In this document: positions 42,075-51,614 of the stretch, piece by piece
Numbering within the stretch: position 1 is the stretch's first letter
How the letters are laid out: each line of letters opens with the position of its first letter
NCBI GenBank assembly: GCA_024711325.1
Contig: JANJTC010000005.1
Span: 682,001 to 746,000 of the forward strand
Length of the DNA: 64,000 bases
Reading direction: 5' to 3'
DNA from: Bacteriovoracaceae bacterium
GTDB lineage: Bacteria; Bdellovibrionota; Bacteriovoracia; Bacteriovoracales; Bacteriovoracaceae
Notes under the pieces: model-generated
The model's input: the letters and a program-made list of their open reading frames with translations, nothing else
Database searches by the model: none
Told to the model about the DNA's origin: nothing
Made by a program: the position numbers and the translations under genes

Positions 42075-43149
42075 GTTCTTTTTCCCATTTTTTTAACATA
42101 AGCCAAAAGGTCGTCATTACAAGGAGCAGTACGCTTAACCCTAAAGCTTCAAGGTAACTGACCTTAAGCCAGAGATCGAAAAGTAGCCGATAGAAAATAA
42201 AGATAACGGTGAGGTGAAAGATAAAAGCGGATAAAGTATTTTTTCCAATCAGGGTGAAAGGCGATAACCACTTGGCGCCTCTCTCTCCAATTAAAAAAGT
42301 GAATGCGAGAATTCCTAAAGCTCCTGAAAGGCTGAACAAAATAAAGGAGACATTAGGTGGGTGTTTACCCTCATTCATGGCCAGGGCGAGAAGTGTTGAA
42401 TAAAGCTGTTGATCATACAAGACCAGAAATGTGACAGTCATTAATAATGCCATCCCACCAAGGATTCCTGATAAGATAAGCCGTCCTCGGTTCTTGAAGT
42501 CAGATGTTTTTAAAAAACTTCCGATAAACATGCCGAGAAAAACAAAAGGAGAGCGGCTGAGTTGACCCCAGGTATAGAAGCCTTCTTCTTCCACCATAAG
42601 TGCTTTTAATTGAGGTGATTGCCAGAAATCAAAATTTTGAGAAACAAAGATGGCCATGATGGCCAATGCTATTGGTAAGAGAGCTTTTATCCAGCGGCTG
42701 CACTTCTGCCATAGCGGAAGGACGAAAGGAATCCAGAGTAGTGCCAAGGCATAGAACCCTAAAATCTCTGCGTAGCTGGTAGATTGACGATAAAATAGCG
42801 CATCCACTATTTCTTGCGGATTATGAAGATGTGCCAGTTCAATGACTGTCAGAACTTTGAACCAGAAAAGTACCACTAAACCACGGAGGATTAATTTTCT
42901 TCTTTTTGCCGGCCAGAGATCTGGATTTTGTGTAGCGGGGGCAAAACTCACGGCAAGTGACAAACCGAAAGCGATAAAAAAAGTGGTGGAAGAAAATTTC
43001 GTAATTAAATGGATGGGAACTAATCCCCAGTCAGGAAATTGATCAAAGCTTAAAAGTCCTTTCACGCCGTGGCTTATTATCATCAGGCCTACAGCAAACC
43101 CCTTGGCCAGATCAATAGCGATAATTCGAGTCGGATATCCTAGGTTCAA
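41995..43149 (-). CDS. polytopic membrane acyltransferase-like protein
   Basis: The start is taken as TTG at 43149 because GGGAGG lies six bases upstream; the frame opens at 43170. The ~384-residue protein has about ten transmembrane helices. It starts RIIAIDLAKGFAVGLMIISHG, as in the heparan-acetyltransferase/DUF1624 and acyltransferase-3 families (IDxLRGxA-type opening). The C-terminal ~25 residues are basic and cytoplasmic. It could acylate an envelope glycan. It leads an apparent operon with the two beta-lactamase-like genes, the first of which begins inside its coding end. Confidence 0.72.
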   Translation of the reverse strand: MNLGYPTRIIAIDLAKGFAVGLMIISHGVKGLLSFDQFPDWGLVPIHLITKFSSTTFFIAFGLSLAVSFAPATQNPDLWPAKRRKLILRGLVVLFWFKVLTVIELAHLHNPQEIVDALFYRQSTSYAEILGFYALALLWIPFVLPLWQKCSRWIKALLPIALAIMAIFVSQNFDFWQSPQLKALMVEEEGFYTWGQLSRSPFVFLGMFIGSFLKTSDFKNRGRLILSGILGGMALLMTVTFLVLYDQQLYSTLLALAMNEGKHPPNVSFILFSLSGALGILAFTFLIGERGAKWLSPFTLIGKNTLSAFIFHLTVIFIFYRLLFDLWLKVSYLEALGLSVLLLVMTTFWLMLKKWEKEHETFKTSHRNRDNRTHDLNTRKFQTN

Positions 43150-43327
43150 TTGGTACCTCCCTAGGGACAACTAACAATGTAACTTCCAGTGATTCCTTCT
43201 GCAATTAATCTAATTTTTACTAAGTTAAGTTGGTATTACTTGCTAATTAATTGAGGTTGGTAACTCTTCATGTTTAGGCCAATGATTGATAATCTACTTG
43301 AACCATTTTCGCTACCAAGGAAATAAA

Positions 43328-44518
43328 ATGCCAAATGAGACAGCTAAGAGACTTAAAAAAAATATAGATAAGATTCTAACGATCTGGGAAGAAAGGGTTA
43401 ACGAAGAGGTTGAAGCCGCTTATCATCAGGAAACTAAAGCTTTAAGGAACTCTCTACCAGAATATTTATTGCAGTTAGTGGATGCTTTATCCAATACGAT
43501 TGATCGAACTTCTGCACGGAAGAGTAAAGATAAAATAGAGAGTACCAGAGTAGGTAAAAGGCATGGAGAGGACAGGGCCGGAAGTCGTGATTATACAATA
43601 AACCAGTTAATCTCTGAGTATCATATATTACGACAAGTCTTATTTGATGTTATGGAAGAGGAAGCACCTTTAACCGAAGTTGAACGAGAAGTTATTGTTT
43701 GTTCAATTGAGCAAGCAGTGAATGACGCTGCAACGGAGTATACTGATATATTGAAAAGTATAAAAGAGAAAATGGCAAATACTCTAACTCATGATCTTAG
43801 AAATCCATTAACTTCAACTAAAATCAGTGCTCAATTAGTTTTAAAAAAACTTGCTGCTGACGACTCATCTGTATCTAAGTTGAAATTGATAATAAGCAAC
43901 ATGGATCGACTAGATCAAATGATCACTGGATTGTTAGATGCAAGTCGATTAGAAGCCGGACAAAGTATGCCAATAGTTATAAAATCTTGCGACTTTGATG
44001 TAATTATTCGACAAGTTATTGGCGAATTGAGTTTAACCTATCCCGATTTTTTTATAGTTCGATCTGAAGGGAAGTGCGAGGGATTTTGGGATGAGAATGG
44101 ATTACGCCGACTGGTTGAAAATCTCGTGACGAATGCCATAAAGTATGGAGAAGAAAACACGCCAATAACGATTTCTTTATCACAGGATAAAACGTCTGTA
44201 GAGTTAAGCGTACACAATTCAGGGAAACCAATTCACCCTGACGAAGTGCCCATATTATTTGAACAATACAGAAGGTTGAAATCTTCTGAAGAAAAAACTG
44301 GCTGGGGACTAGGACTTACGATGGTGAAAGGTATGGTGGATGCTCACAAAGGCTCAATTATAGTAGAGAGTGAAAAGAACAACGGCACGACCTTTATAAT
44401 AAAGCTTCCTAAAGATGCTAGATCAAGCATTGAGCAGGGGGGGCCAGATCATTCACAGAGACCTATGCAAGTTGAACAAGCTCCTCAGATTCCAAAGAGC
44501 GACATCCATGCAGGATGA
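43328..44518 (+). CDS. sensor histidine kinase with RsbR-like N-terminal helical domain
   Basis: The 396-residue protein starts at the ATG at 43328 (AAGG upstream; the frame opens at 43286). Residues ~1-145 are helical and resemble the RsbRD/sensory four-helix domain (ILTIWEERVNEEVE). HisKA follows with THDLRNPLTSTK (His ~155), then HATPase (NLVTNAIKYGEE, GLGLTMVKGMVDAHKG). It is cytoplasmic. The C-terminal 30 residues are Pro/Gln-rich and their codons overlap the next gene's start. Confidence 0.9.
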   Translation: MPNETAKRLKKNIDKILTIWEERVNEEVEAAYHQETKALRNSLPEYLLQLVDALSNTIDRTSARKSKDKIESTRVGKRHGEDRAGSRDYTINQLISEYHILRQVLFDVMEEEAPLTEVEREVIVCSIEQAVNDAATEYTDILKSIKEKMANTLTHDLRNPLTSTKISAQLVLKKLAADDSSVSKLKLIISNMDRLDQMITGLLDASRLEAGQSMPIVIKSCDFDVIIRQVIGELSLTYPDFFIVRSEGKCEGFWDENGLRRLVENLVTNAIKYGEENTPITISLSQDKTSVELSVHNSGKPIHPDEVPILFEQYRRLKSSEEKTGWGLGLTMVKGMVDAHKGSIIVESEKNNGTTFIIKLPKDARSSIEQGGPDHSQRPMQVEQAPQIPKSDIHAG

Positions 44519-44945
44519 TAAAACGTATCAGGCCAGTTGCCACTGTCAGAAAATCAAGTTCAAGTTCTCCTGGGACCTAGCACAGGGAATTCATAAATGT
44601 AATTGCACTTATTGCTATAAAACAAAATACCAGAAAGTATTTGTTAAGCATGGTGATCTTGAACTTCTATCTGGTGGGAACTTCCTCGCCACTTATCACG
44701 CCGAACCTTCCAGCTGGCCCAAAGATCATATTCATCACTACTTTTGCAAGAACTGTGGGGTCCAAGTTTATTCTAAAGGCTTTTTACAAATGGACCATGA
44801 GATTTTTAATGGATGGTTTTACGCCATAAATTTGGCGACTTGCGATAATATCACTCCTGAAGAAATAATCTCTGCCCCTGTTATATTTGAAAATGGCATA
44901 GAGGATGATCAAATGCATCCTCCGAAAGTGACCCAACATCTTTAA
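44508..44945 (+). CDS. GFA/CENP-V-fold zinc protein
   Basis: The 145-residue protein has a CHC (SCHCQKIKF), CNCTYC and FCKNCGVQVYS zinc ligand set typical of the GFA family (glutathione-dependent formaldehyde-activating enzyme-like). The ATG at 44508 overlaps the kinase gene end by 11 bp; an in-frame start at 44415 would add a segment not seen in the family. Real enzymatic roles in this family are mostly unproven. Confidence 0.87.
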   Translation: MQDDKTYQASCHCQKIKFKFSWDLAQGIHKCNCTYCYKTKYQKVFVKHGDLELLSGGNFLATYHAEPSSWPKDHIHHYFCKNCGVQVYSKGFLQMDHEIFNGWFYAINLATCDNITPEEIISAPVIFENGIEDDQMHPPKVTQHL

Positions 44946-44989
44946 ATTAACTTAACCCATAAAGTTAAAATTTAGTTTAGAATTAACTT

Positions 44990-45967
44990 ATGATTTTAAC
45001 TTACACAAAAATAATCGTCTATTTGCTCGAGTATACTTTTATGAGGCTTACCGCCAAGGCTTTGGGCTGGCCTTTTACACCTCCTCCAAGATTGTCTAAG
45101 GAACAAAAGCTAACAATTAATGCGGCTTTTAAGCGATTATTGACCAGATGGAAATTAGTCATTAAACAATTTCCAAGAAGTAACAAGTTTTCGAATCCCA
45201 TCGCTCATTTAAATCGATACAGATTAATATTTACTGACCTTCAAAGTTTTCTTGAAAGAAAAAAAATGAAAGATTCTACTGATCTTAAAGGGATAACATT
45301 TAGTATGGATTGTCCGGAATATTTTAAACGGAACTATCATTATCAGACTGATGGATATTTTTCCTTCGAATCCGCCATGAGATATGATCATCAAATTGAG
45401 TTACTTTTCTTGGGAACCGGGCACATCATGCGCAAGGTTGCTTATGCTGAACTCGCAAATATTCTAAAAGGCTCTGAGAATGTATTAGAATTTGGTGCAG
45501 GTTCAGGAACTTCAGGCCATCAGTTTAAACAGATCTTCCCTGGTACCTTCCTCGATATTCTGGAACCAAGTCCTGCTTATCTTGATTATGCACGAAGAAC
45601 TTACCCTCACTCCTTTAATGAATTTATTCCGGCATTCATGGAGAATTTTGAATCCCTCAAAAAGTATGATTGTATTTTTAGTTGCTTTGTCATGCATGAG
45701 ATACCTGTCGAATTTTGGGATTTAGTTGTTCAAAGGATCAAAGAGTCTCTTAAACCTAATGGTCATCTCTTTATCATTGATAGCCAGCAGAACTGTGACA
45801 GTCCTGATCATCAATTTGCCTTAGATCAGTTTGCCGAAGATTTTTATGAACCTTATTTTCAGGAATATAGAGAAAATTCGCTAGAGGAGTATTTTCGCCA
45901 AAAAGGTTTTAAATTGATGGTGAAAAGTGAAGTCCTGTTTTCAAAAACTCTCTTGTTTACATTGTGA
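44990..45967 (+). CDS. SAM-dependent methyltransferase
   Basis: The 325-residue protein has motif I NVLEFGAGSGTSGHQF (~165-180), the acidic strand end LDILEPS and a later FSCFVMHEIP in place of the usual post-motif. The N-terminal ~120 residues are a separate basic helical extension not seen in small methyltransferases. A second start at 45041 (MRLTAKAL) is possible. The substrate is unknown. Confidence 0.8.
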   Translation: MILTYTKIIVYLLEYTFMRLTAKALGWPFTPPPRLSKEQKLTINAAFKRLLTRWKLVIKQFPRSNKFSNPIAHLNRYRLIFTDLQSFLERKKMKDSTDLKGITFSMDCPEYFKRNYHYQTDGYFSFESAMRYDHQIELLFLGTGHIMRKVAYAELANILKGSENVLEFGAGSGTSGHQFKQIFPGTFLDILEPSPAYLDYARRTYPHSFNEFIPAFMENFESLKKYDCIFSCFVMHEIPVEFWDLVVQRIKESLKPNGHLFIIDSQQNCDSPDHQFALDQFAEDFYEPYFQEYRENSLEEYFRQKGFKLMVKSEVLFSKTLLFTL

Positions 45968-45973
45968 AGTCCA

Positions 45974-46408
45974 TTATTCTAGAGTTCCACTAAATGCCTT
46001 GGCGTCAATGGGCGCATCAAAACTGATGAATAGAACACAAGGTACTTTGCTTGTACATACTGCCTGATGAGGATGTTGAGGGGGGCCATAGGCAAAGGAA
46101 CCTATTACGAGAGATAAGGCCCTTTGACCTTGATATTTTACCTCAAGGTTTCCTGATACGAGTATCATGTGCTCGGCCGAAGTATGAGTATGTGGTGGAA
46201 TTTTATAATTTCCAGGAACACGAAGATATACATCTGCACCAGGTTTCTCAGGTTCACCCTGCAAAATACTAATTTCGCAACCTTTTGGGAAAATTTCAGG
46301 GCATGGCCTCCATTTCAGATCCTTATCATTCAAGGTTCTAGCGATTGGCGTTACACCTGCGTGACTCAACGAAGTTATAAGAAACACGCTCAGGATTAGA
46401 ATTTTCAT
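45974..46408 (-). CDS. exported cupin-domain protein
   Basis: The 144-residue protein has a signal peptide (MKILILSVFLITSLSHAG) and one cupin core: PPHTHTSAEHMILVSGNLEV (His-x-His plus Glu-His metal site), then GSFAYGPPQHPHQAV. It is probably a periplasmic metal-binding or small-molecule enzyme. GAGG precedes the ATG. It is convergent with the methyltransferase gene. Confidence 0.85.
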   Translation of the reverse strand: MKILILSVFLITSLSHAGVTPIARTLNDKDLKWRPCPEIFPKGCEISILQGEPEKPGADVYLRVPGNYKIPPHTHTSAEHMILVSGNLEVKYQGQRALSLVIGSFAYGPPQHPHQAVCTSKVPCVLFISFDAPIDAKAFSGTLE

Positions 46409-46566
46409 AATGGCCTCTCAGTAAGGATCATCTTAGAAACGATTAAAAGACGTTGCAAGGCCATTTGCTTCTTGAGTTTTAAGCATTTTGAATTTTATCT
46501 ATTAGCTTTTGCGGTATGGAGAGCGAGAAAATTGCCGAAACCAAGAATGCGAGTAACAGATTCACA

Positions 46567-46597
46567 ATATTGGCCGGAGCATAACTCCGGCCAATAT
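46567..46597. terminator. perfect 13-bp hairpin after transporter gene
   Basis: ATATTGGCCGGAG (46567-46579) is repeated in exact inverse at 46585-46597 around CATAA. It lies 3 bp after the AbgT-type gene's stop. There is no long T run on the gene strand. Confidence 0.6.
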
Positions 46598-46599
46598 AC

Positions 46600-48114
46600 T
46601 CATTTAGGTAAATGATAGAAGAAGGAAGCCTCCGGCCCCATTGGTAGGCCAAACATATACCAGATGGTAAATAACACTGACCACATCAAGAGAAACGCAA
46701 TCGAGTAAGGTATCATCAAAGATATTAAAGTCCCAACACCCAGATCAGCTTTATACTTCCTGGCAAATGCTATAATGATCGGATAATAGGGAAGTAGCGG
46801 TGAAATGATATTTGTCACCGAATCACCGATTCGATAAGCGTTTTGGGCCAATTCTGGTGAATAGCCCATGATCATGAACATTGGTACGAAAACCGGGGCC
46901 ATGATTGCCCATTTAGCTGAAGCCGATCCCATGAAGAGATTGAGAAAAGCGGTTACCAGAATAAAGCAGAAGAGAAGTGGAAGACCGGTAAGACCAATTT
47001 CTTTTAGAAGAGTTGCTCCTTTGATTGCCACTACAATTCCGATATTCGACCACGAAAAAAAGGCTACAAATTGGGCCATGATAAAAACAAGCGCAATGAA
47101 ACCGCCCAAAGAGCTCATCGTTTCACCCAGCATTTTACTGAAATCCCGATCAGACTTTATGGTTTTGTTTTTAATCCCAAACACAAGTCCTGCACCCATA
47201 AAGAACATCATGATGAGTGGAACGATACTGCCGTAAAATGCTTTTAGATCACCAGCTTCACGTAACAATCCATTCTTTGGCAATGTCATGGCCAGAACAA
47301 TTCCCGTAAAAAGTATTAAAAAACCGAAGGTCCACCAAAGAGCAGTTTTTTCTTTTGGATTAATACCGGCCTGAGAGCTGATGCCTTCAGATGTCCCTTC
47401 CCATTTACCTAACCTGGGTTCCACTATCTTGGTTGTGACAAACGATCCGACAACCGTGATTAAGAATGTTGAGACGAACATGAAATAATAGTTAGCTGTT
47501 GCTAGGACATTATAGTTTGGATCTACTAAGTGAGCTGCAGAGGTAGAAAGTCCTGCCAACATTGGATCAAGAGATGATAGCAATAGGTTGGCACTAAATC
47601 CGCCGGAAACTCCGGCAAAGGCCGCAGTGAGACCTGCGATGGGATGTCTACCGAACGCTGCGAACAGCACCGCTCCTAAAGGAGTCAGGACAACGTAGCC
47701 AGCATCTGAAGCAACATTGCTCATGACGCCTGCAAATACCAGTGTCGCTGGTAGAAGCCAAGATGGCACGATGGTTACGAATTTGCGGAGTGTAACACTG
47801 ATAAGACCTGACTTCTCGGCAACACCAATTCCCAGCATACATACCAAAACCACGGCAAAAGGAGGGAAATTGGCAAAATTCTTAGTCATGTCAGTAAATA
47901 TCTTTCGAATTCCTTCAGGATTCAGAAGATTGATCACTTTAATCGTAGATTGATCTGAAGGGCTTATGACCTCAACGCCTAGTCCACTGAGAAGGGCAGA
48001 GAGGGCCAGAACGCCAGCTGCCATAAAAAGAAATAAAGTCCAGGGGTCAGGAAGTTTGTTCCCTCCTTTTTCTACAAAGTCCAGAAAACCTCGTAAGGCC
48101 TGTTTCTGTGCCAT
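46600..48114 (-). CDS. AbgT-family transporter
   Basis: The 504-residue polytopic protein begins KQALRGFLDFVEKGGNKLPDPWTLFLFMAAGV, the typical AbgT opening. It contains SNVASDAGYVVLTPLGAVLF and the late GDSVTNIISPLLPYYPIIIAFA motif of the family. These proteins import p-aminobenzoyl-glutamate or export antimetabolites such as sulfonamides; which one cannot be told here. GGAGG lies seven bases before the ATG. It is followed by a perfect hairpin. Confidence 0.92.
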   Translation of the reverse strand: MAQKQALRGFLDFVEKGGNKLPDPWTLFLFMAAGVLALSALLSGLGVEVISPSDQSTIKVINLLNPEGIRKIFTDMTKNFANFPPFAVVLVCMLGIGVAEKSGLISVTLRKFVTIVPSWLLPATLVFAGVMSNVASDAGYVVLTPLGAVLFAAFGRHPIAGLTAAFAGVSGGFSANLLLSSLDPMLAGLSTSAAHLVDPNYNVLATANYYFMFVSTFLITVVGSFVTTKIVEPRLGKWEGTSEGISSQAGINPKEKTALWWTFGFLILFTGIVLAMTLPKNGLLREAGDLKAFYGSIVPLIMMFFMGAGLVFGIKNKTIKSDRDFSKMLGETMSSLGGFIALVFIMAQFVAFFSWSNIGIVVAIKGATLLKEIGLTGLPLLFCFILVTAFLNLFMGSASAKWAIMAPVFVPMFMIMGYSPELAQNAYRIGDSVTNIISPLLPYYPIIIAFARKYKADLGVGTLISLMIPYSIAFLLMWSVLFTIWYMFGLPMGPEASFFYHLPK

Positions 48115-48241
48115 AGAGCACCTCCGCTAAAAGAATATATTTAATTATGACTAAGTTAAATGAGATGTGAAGTCATTAAACTCAAGGAAGGAGGTGGCCA
48201 ACAAGTAAAACGAGGTAATTCAAGTGTCTTTCAAACAATTA

Positions 48242-48490
48242 CTAGTCAAAAAGTTCCTCTAAAAAAGATTTTTTTCGCTTATGGGGTTTGTGGTAATTGT
48301 TCTGTCGGTATGAAGTGTCTTGAATTTCTTCTCTCTTAGGAGTAGCGATTATTTCATTTGTTTTTTCAATGATCTTATCAAGTTCCCCCCTATCAAGCCA
48401 TATCCCACGACATTTTGGACAGTAGTCAATTTCAATACCTTGTCTTTCTGATAACACGAGGTTTGTTTCTTTGCAGCATGGACAGTTCAT
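48242..48490 (-). CDS. zf-TFIIB-type zinc-ribbon protein
   Basis: The 82-residue protein carries MNCPCCKETNLVL...IDYCPKCRGIWLDRGELDKII, the four-Cys zf-TFIIB pattern of small bacterial proteins of unknown function. A helical basic C-terminus follows (HKPHKRKKSFLEELFD). It diverges from the LysR-type gene across a region holding a perfect dyad. Confidence 0.88.
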   Translation of the reverse strand: MNCPCCKETNLVLSERQGIEIDYCPKCRGIWLDRGELDKIIEKTNEIIATPKREEIQDTSYRQNNYHKPHKRKKSFLEELFD

Positions 48491-48544
48491 TTTATCTCCT
48501 ATTCGTATCTTTATTTACTATAGCTTTTGCCGATACCTAATAAA

Positions 48545-48565
48545 ATACGATAAATAGTATCGTAT
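48545..48565. promoter_or_regulatory. perfect dyad ATACGATA-N5-TATCGTAT
   Basis: Two exact 8-bp arms with 5 bp between, 38 bp before the ATG of the LysR-type gene and 55 bp from the divergent zf-TFIIB gene start. It is a likely binding site for the neighbouring regulator. Confidence 0.6.
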
Positions 48566-48602
48566 GGTTCGTTTTAAACGAATGTTAAAAGGGGAATCTT
48601 TT

Positions 48603-49475
48603 ATGCAATGGCTAAATTATCATCATCTTTACTATTTTCGCGTGATCGCTAATGAAGGCGGAATAGCCAGGGCGGCAGAGAAGCTGCGATTAGGTCAACC
48701 AACTTTAAGTGCTCAGCTTAAACAATTGGAAGTAATGGTAGGAAGGCCTCTGTTTGAAAGGAAAAATCGCAAATTAATTCTGACTGATGCTGGAAAATCC
48801 GCTCTGGATTACGCCAATGAGATTTTTCGAATGGGTGAGGAGATGCTTGAAGTTCTTAAAGACCGCACTCCTGATAATCAACCCCATCTTCAGATTGGGG
48901 CCCTTGATAGCGTTCCAAAAAGTATATTACTTTCCATTATCATGAAAGCATATAAGATAGCTCCTTGTACGGTTTCTATCCTCGAAGGGAAGGGGGATGA
49001 GCTATTTAGAGAACTAAGAGCGCACCGAATCGATTTAATCGTATCGAATTATCCTTCTCAGGCGACAGTAGGAGAACAAACTTTTTCAAAGTCTGTCGCA
49101 AAACTTCCGGTTTTCGTCTACGGAGCTGAAAAGTATAAAAATCTTAGAAAACGTTTCCCTAAGTCGCTCAATGGTATCCCTTTTGTATTACCGACTGCTC
49201 ATAGCAAACTACGCCATGACCTCAATCATTATTTTAAGTTGAATAATATTCAAATTTCCTCTGTCGCTGAAACTCAAGATACTAGTTTGCAAAAGCTCAT
49301 TGCTCAGCATGGTATTGGTCTCGCTCCATTCTCAGAAGTTGAGGCCAAGGAGCAGGGATTGATAAAGATAGGGCAACTCAAAGATGTTCATGAGGAGATT
49401 TGGCTAATCTCAGGTCAAAGGAAACTGGCAAATCCTCTAGCTGCTAGTCTAATGAATACGTATGTTTTAAGGTAG
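48603..49475 (+). CDS. LysR-family regulator, NhaR-like
   Basis: The 290-residue protein starts at the ATG at 48603, with AAGGGGAA upstream; an in-frame ATG at 48564 lies inside the dyad and is unlikely. The opening MQWLNYHHLYYFRVIANEGGIARAAEKL is the NhaR pattern, and the winged helix covers residues ~4-62. A periplasmic-binding-protein-like effector domain follows. In E. coli NhaR responds to sodium; the target here is not visible, since no antiporter gene is adjacent. A perfect dyad just upstream suggests autoregulation. Confidence 0.87.
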   Translation: MQWLNYHHLYYFRVIANEGGIARAAEKLRLGQPTLSAQLKQLEVMVGRPLFERKNRKLILTDAGKSALDYANEIFRMGEEMLEVLKDRTPDNQPHLQIGALDSVPKSILLSIIMKAYKIAPCTVSILEGKGDELFRELRAHRIDLIVSNYPSQATVGEQTFSKSVAKLPVFVYGAEKYKNLRKRFPKSLNGIPFVLPTAHSKLRHDLNHYFKLNNIQISSVAETQDTSLQKLIAQHGIGLAPFSEVEAKEQGLIKIGQLKDVHEEIWLISGQRKLANPLAASLMNTYVLR

Positions 49476-49548
49476 AGAAATGCCTGTAATTTTTACATTC
49501 TTTTGATTCAAGCTTACGAGAGAGCAAAAATTACAATATATATGCGAC

Positions 49549-50691
49549 ATGCTAACTCAATTGATAATTTGTTTATTCATCGCTGTTATGCCGTTTACTC
49601 TTTATGCACAAAGCTTTGTTGAGAGAGTATCAGCAACATATCTTAAGACGGATAAAAATTTCGACATTGATTGCTCGTATTCCTATAATAAAACTTTAAA
49701 AATAATTAAACCTGTTGGAGAAACCTTAAAGGGTCCTGCTCAGCTTTCGCGAGAGTTTGTCATTGAGGGAAATAATCGCAGATTGCCCATGAGCTTTTCT
49801 TTGATCAGGAATAATCGTGGTTTTGTATACAATGTGCTCATCAATCAAGAACATCAGTCGACTGGTAAACTTTCGAGAAGGGATTTTTATATTGCTCCGA
49901 TTAAGGATCAGGCATTTGCATCAGAATTTGAAACATCCAAAATTCGATGCAAGATCAATTTTGCCTATGCCTATCCAGAAGTCTTATATGATGGAAATTA
50001 TCATTTCAGTGTCCATCCACACAAAACCTATGACTGGCAGTCCCGTTTAAAGGCCAAAATTGAAGATTATCTCAATGATTCCCATTTTAATTCCATCATA
50101 TTTTTGGAAACCGGGAATTATCGAGGAGAGCTGGTTAATATTAACGATTTTCTTAATGGTATTGATTATATCCTCCCTCCGAATAAAGTTGATAGTGATC
50201 TGGTTAATGTCCCTGATGAAACATCATTAATCGTTTCCCCGGCCGGTAACAATCGCTTTAGTATAAAAGCCGAACGTGAGCTTAATATTACTTTCACCGG
50301 CGGAAATCATAACTATTGTATCTGGAACGTCTCCCGTCATGTGATAGAGGATCTGATGAATTCTGACTCACAGGCCAGAGTTAACTTTTTTTATGATACG
50401 AAGGCTATTGTGGCCCAGCCTCGAGGGATTGAAGGCGAAGGTCTGGAGATAAACTTTAATCGTCGTGATGTTAATCGTTTAAATCTTCTTAATGATCTTC
50501 TAAAAAGAAAAGAGATTCAGGCCCGTTATCACGCTTCCTATCTGGAATATTTTAGAGATTTCATAGGCAAGCAATTCTCTGGCATGTATAAGACGTATAA
50601 ATTAAATTATAATGCCGAAGGATTTGAAACGACGGTCATTCTTCAAGGACAGGGGATTCGTCATTTAGAAGTCAATTTTACCTATTTATAA
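49549..50691 (+). CDS. exported protein of unknown function
   Basis: The 380-residue protein has a signal peptide (MLTQLIICLFIAVMPFTLYAQ). The mature part is mixed, with two beta-rich halves, Cys at DIDCSY, RCKINF and NYCIWN, and no catalytic motif I can name. The last third is basic and helical (LKRKEIQARYHASYLEYFRDF). It is convergent with the next exported-protein gene. Function is unknown. Confidence 0.7.
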   Translation: MLTQLIICLFIAVMPFTLYAQSFVERVSATYLKTDKNFDIDCSYSYNKTLKIIKPVGETLKGPAQLSREFVIEGNNRRLPMSFSLIRNNRGFVYNVLINQEHQSTGKLSRRDFYIAPIKDQAFASEFETSKIRCKINFAYAYPEVLYDGNYHFSVHPHKTYDWQSRLKAKIEDYLNDSHFNSIIFLETGNYRGELVNINDFLNGIDYILPPNKVDSDLVNVPDETSLIVSPAGNNRFSIKAERELNITFTGGNHNYCIWNVSRHVIEDLMNSDSQARVNFFYDTKAIVAQPRGIEGEGLEINFNRRDVNRLNLLNDLLKRKEIQARYHASYLEYFRDFIGKQFSGMYKTYKLNYNAEGFETTVILQGQGIRHLEVNFTYL

Positions 50692-50704
50692 AGTCTATGA
50701 CCGC

Positions 50705-51346
50705 TTATCTTTCACCTGGCCTATTAACATATTGATTGCAGTAGTAGTTCCCGAAATTCTTTTCACTTGGAGAATAGATCGTTGAGCACTTCCAATGTAC
50801 TGGTCTTCGCGCTAACTTTAGATCCCTGATTAAAAATTTAAACTCCAGCATTGAAGGAGAGTCATCTTGACGGTTCAATGACATGCTTAAGGAAATGAGC
50901 TTAATGCCCTTTCCATTTCTTATCTGTTCTATTTTCCTTACGATCACTTCTTTTGATTTAGACAAAATGGTTGGATACTGAGTTGTAATTCGCCCCTTGT
51001 CATGAGAAGAAAATTTTATAGAACTTTGGTATTCGGGATGATTGAGACAATACTTTGATTCTTTATCAATATATTTGATACTGTTGGTTTTCTTTTCAAG
51101 CATCACTTTACATGTAAGCGTATTGCTGAACCCGGCATATGCGTAATAAGTTCCGTATTTGTTTATATCGTAACCAATTTCGGCCAAAGGACCATTGAGT
51201 TCTCCTAAATCAGCATTCGCAAACCCTTCAGAGTATTTTATTAAAGGGGTTAAGGCATATTCAACTTCAGTATCTACAGATGCCAAGGCCATATTGGAGG
51301 TACAAACCAGCATCATCAAAATCGCTGTGAATCTTTTCGTTTTCAT
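50705..51346 (-). CDS. exported protein of unknown function
   Basis: The start is set to the ATG at 51346 (MKTKRFTAILMM), preceded by GAGG; the frame opens at 51358. The ~213-residue protein has a signal peptide to about ALAS. The mature part has Cys at LTCKVML, KYCLNHP, WKCSTIY and NYYCNQY, enough for two disulfides. It ends shortly before the stop of the preceding convergent gene. I recognise no family. Confidence 0.68.
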   Translation of the reverse strand: MKTKRFTAILMMLVCTSNMALASVDTEVEYALTPLIKYSEGFANADLGELNGPLAEIGYDINKYGTYYAYAGFSNTLTCKVMLEKKTNSIKYIDKESKYCLNHPEYQSSIKFSSHDKGRITTQYPTILSKSKEVIVRKIEQIRNGKGIKLISLSMSLNRQDDSPSMLEFKFLIRDLKLARRPVHWKCSTIYSPSEKNFGNYYCNQYVNRPGER

Positions 51347-51435
51347 TGAGGGCCTCATATTGTTTGGAACAATCTAACACAGTTTAAAGGGAGGATTTCG
51401 GGGGGCTGTAAAAAATGAAGAGGTCGGACATTGAG

Positions 51436-51452
51436 TGTCTAGAAACTAGACA
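51436..51452. promoter_or_regulatory. dyad TGTCTA-N5-TAGACA, copy 1
   Basis: TGTCTAGAAACTAGACA is a 17-bp perfect dyad with the same half-sites and spacing as 58350-58366. It lies ~180 bp before the small basic gene and ~90 bp upstream of the exported-protein gene start on the other strand. Confidence 0.45.
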
Positions 51453-51614
51453 GTTCTAATTCCCAGCTTTTTGGGTTATATTCAAAACATGAATATCTAA
51501 TCTCCATTCTTCTCTCTATTTTTCCATCAATTCAATTCCTAACCAATGAGTTAATCATGAATCAAGTCATCCTTGTTCCTATTGTTATTAGTTTCAACGC
51601 TTACAAGGATTTCT

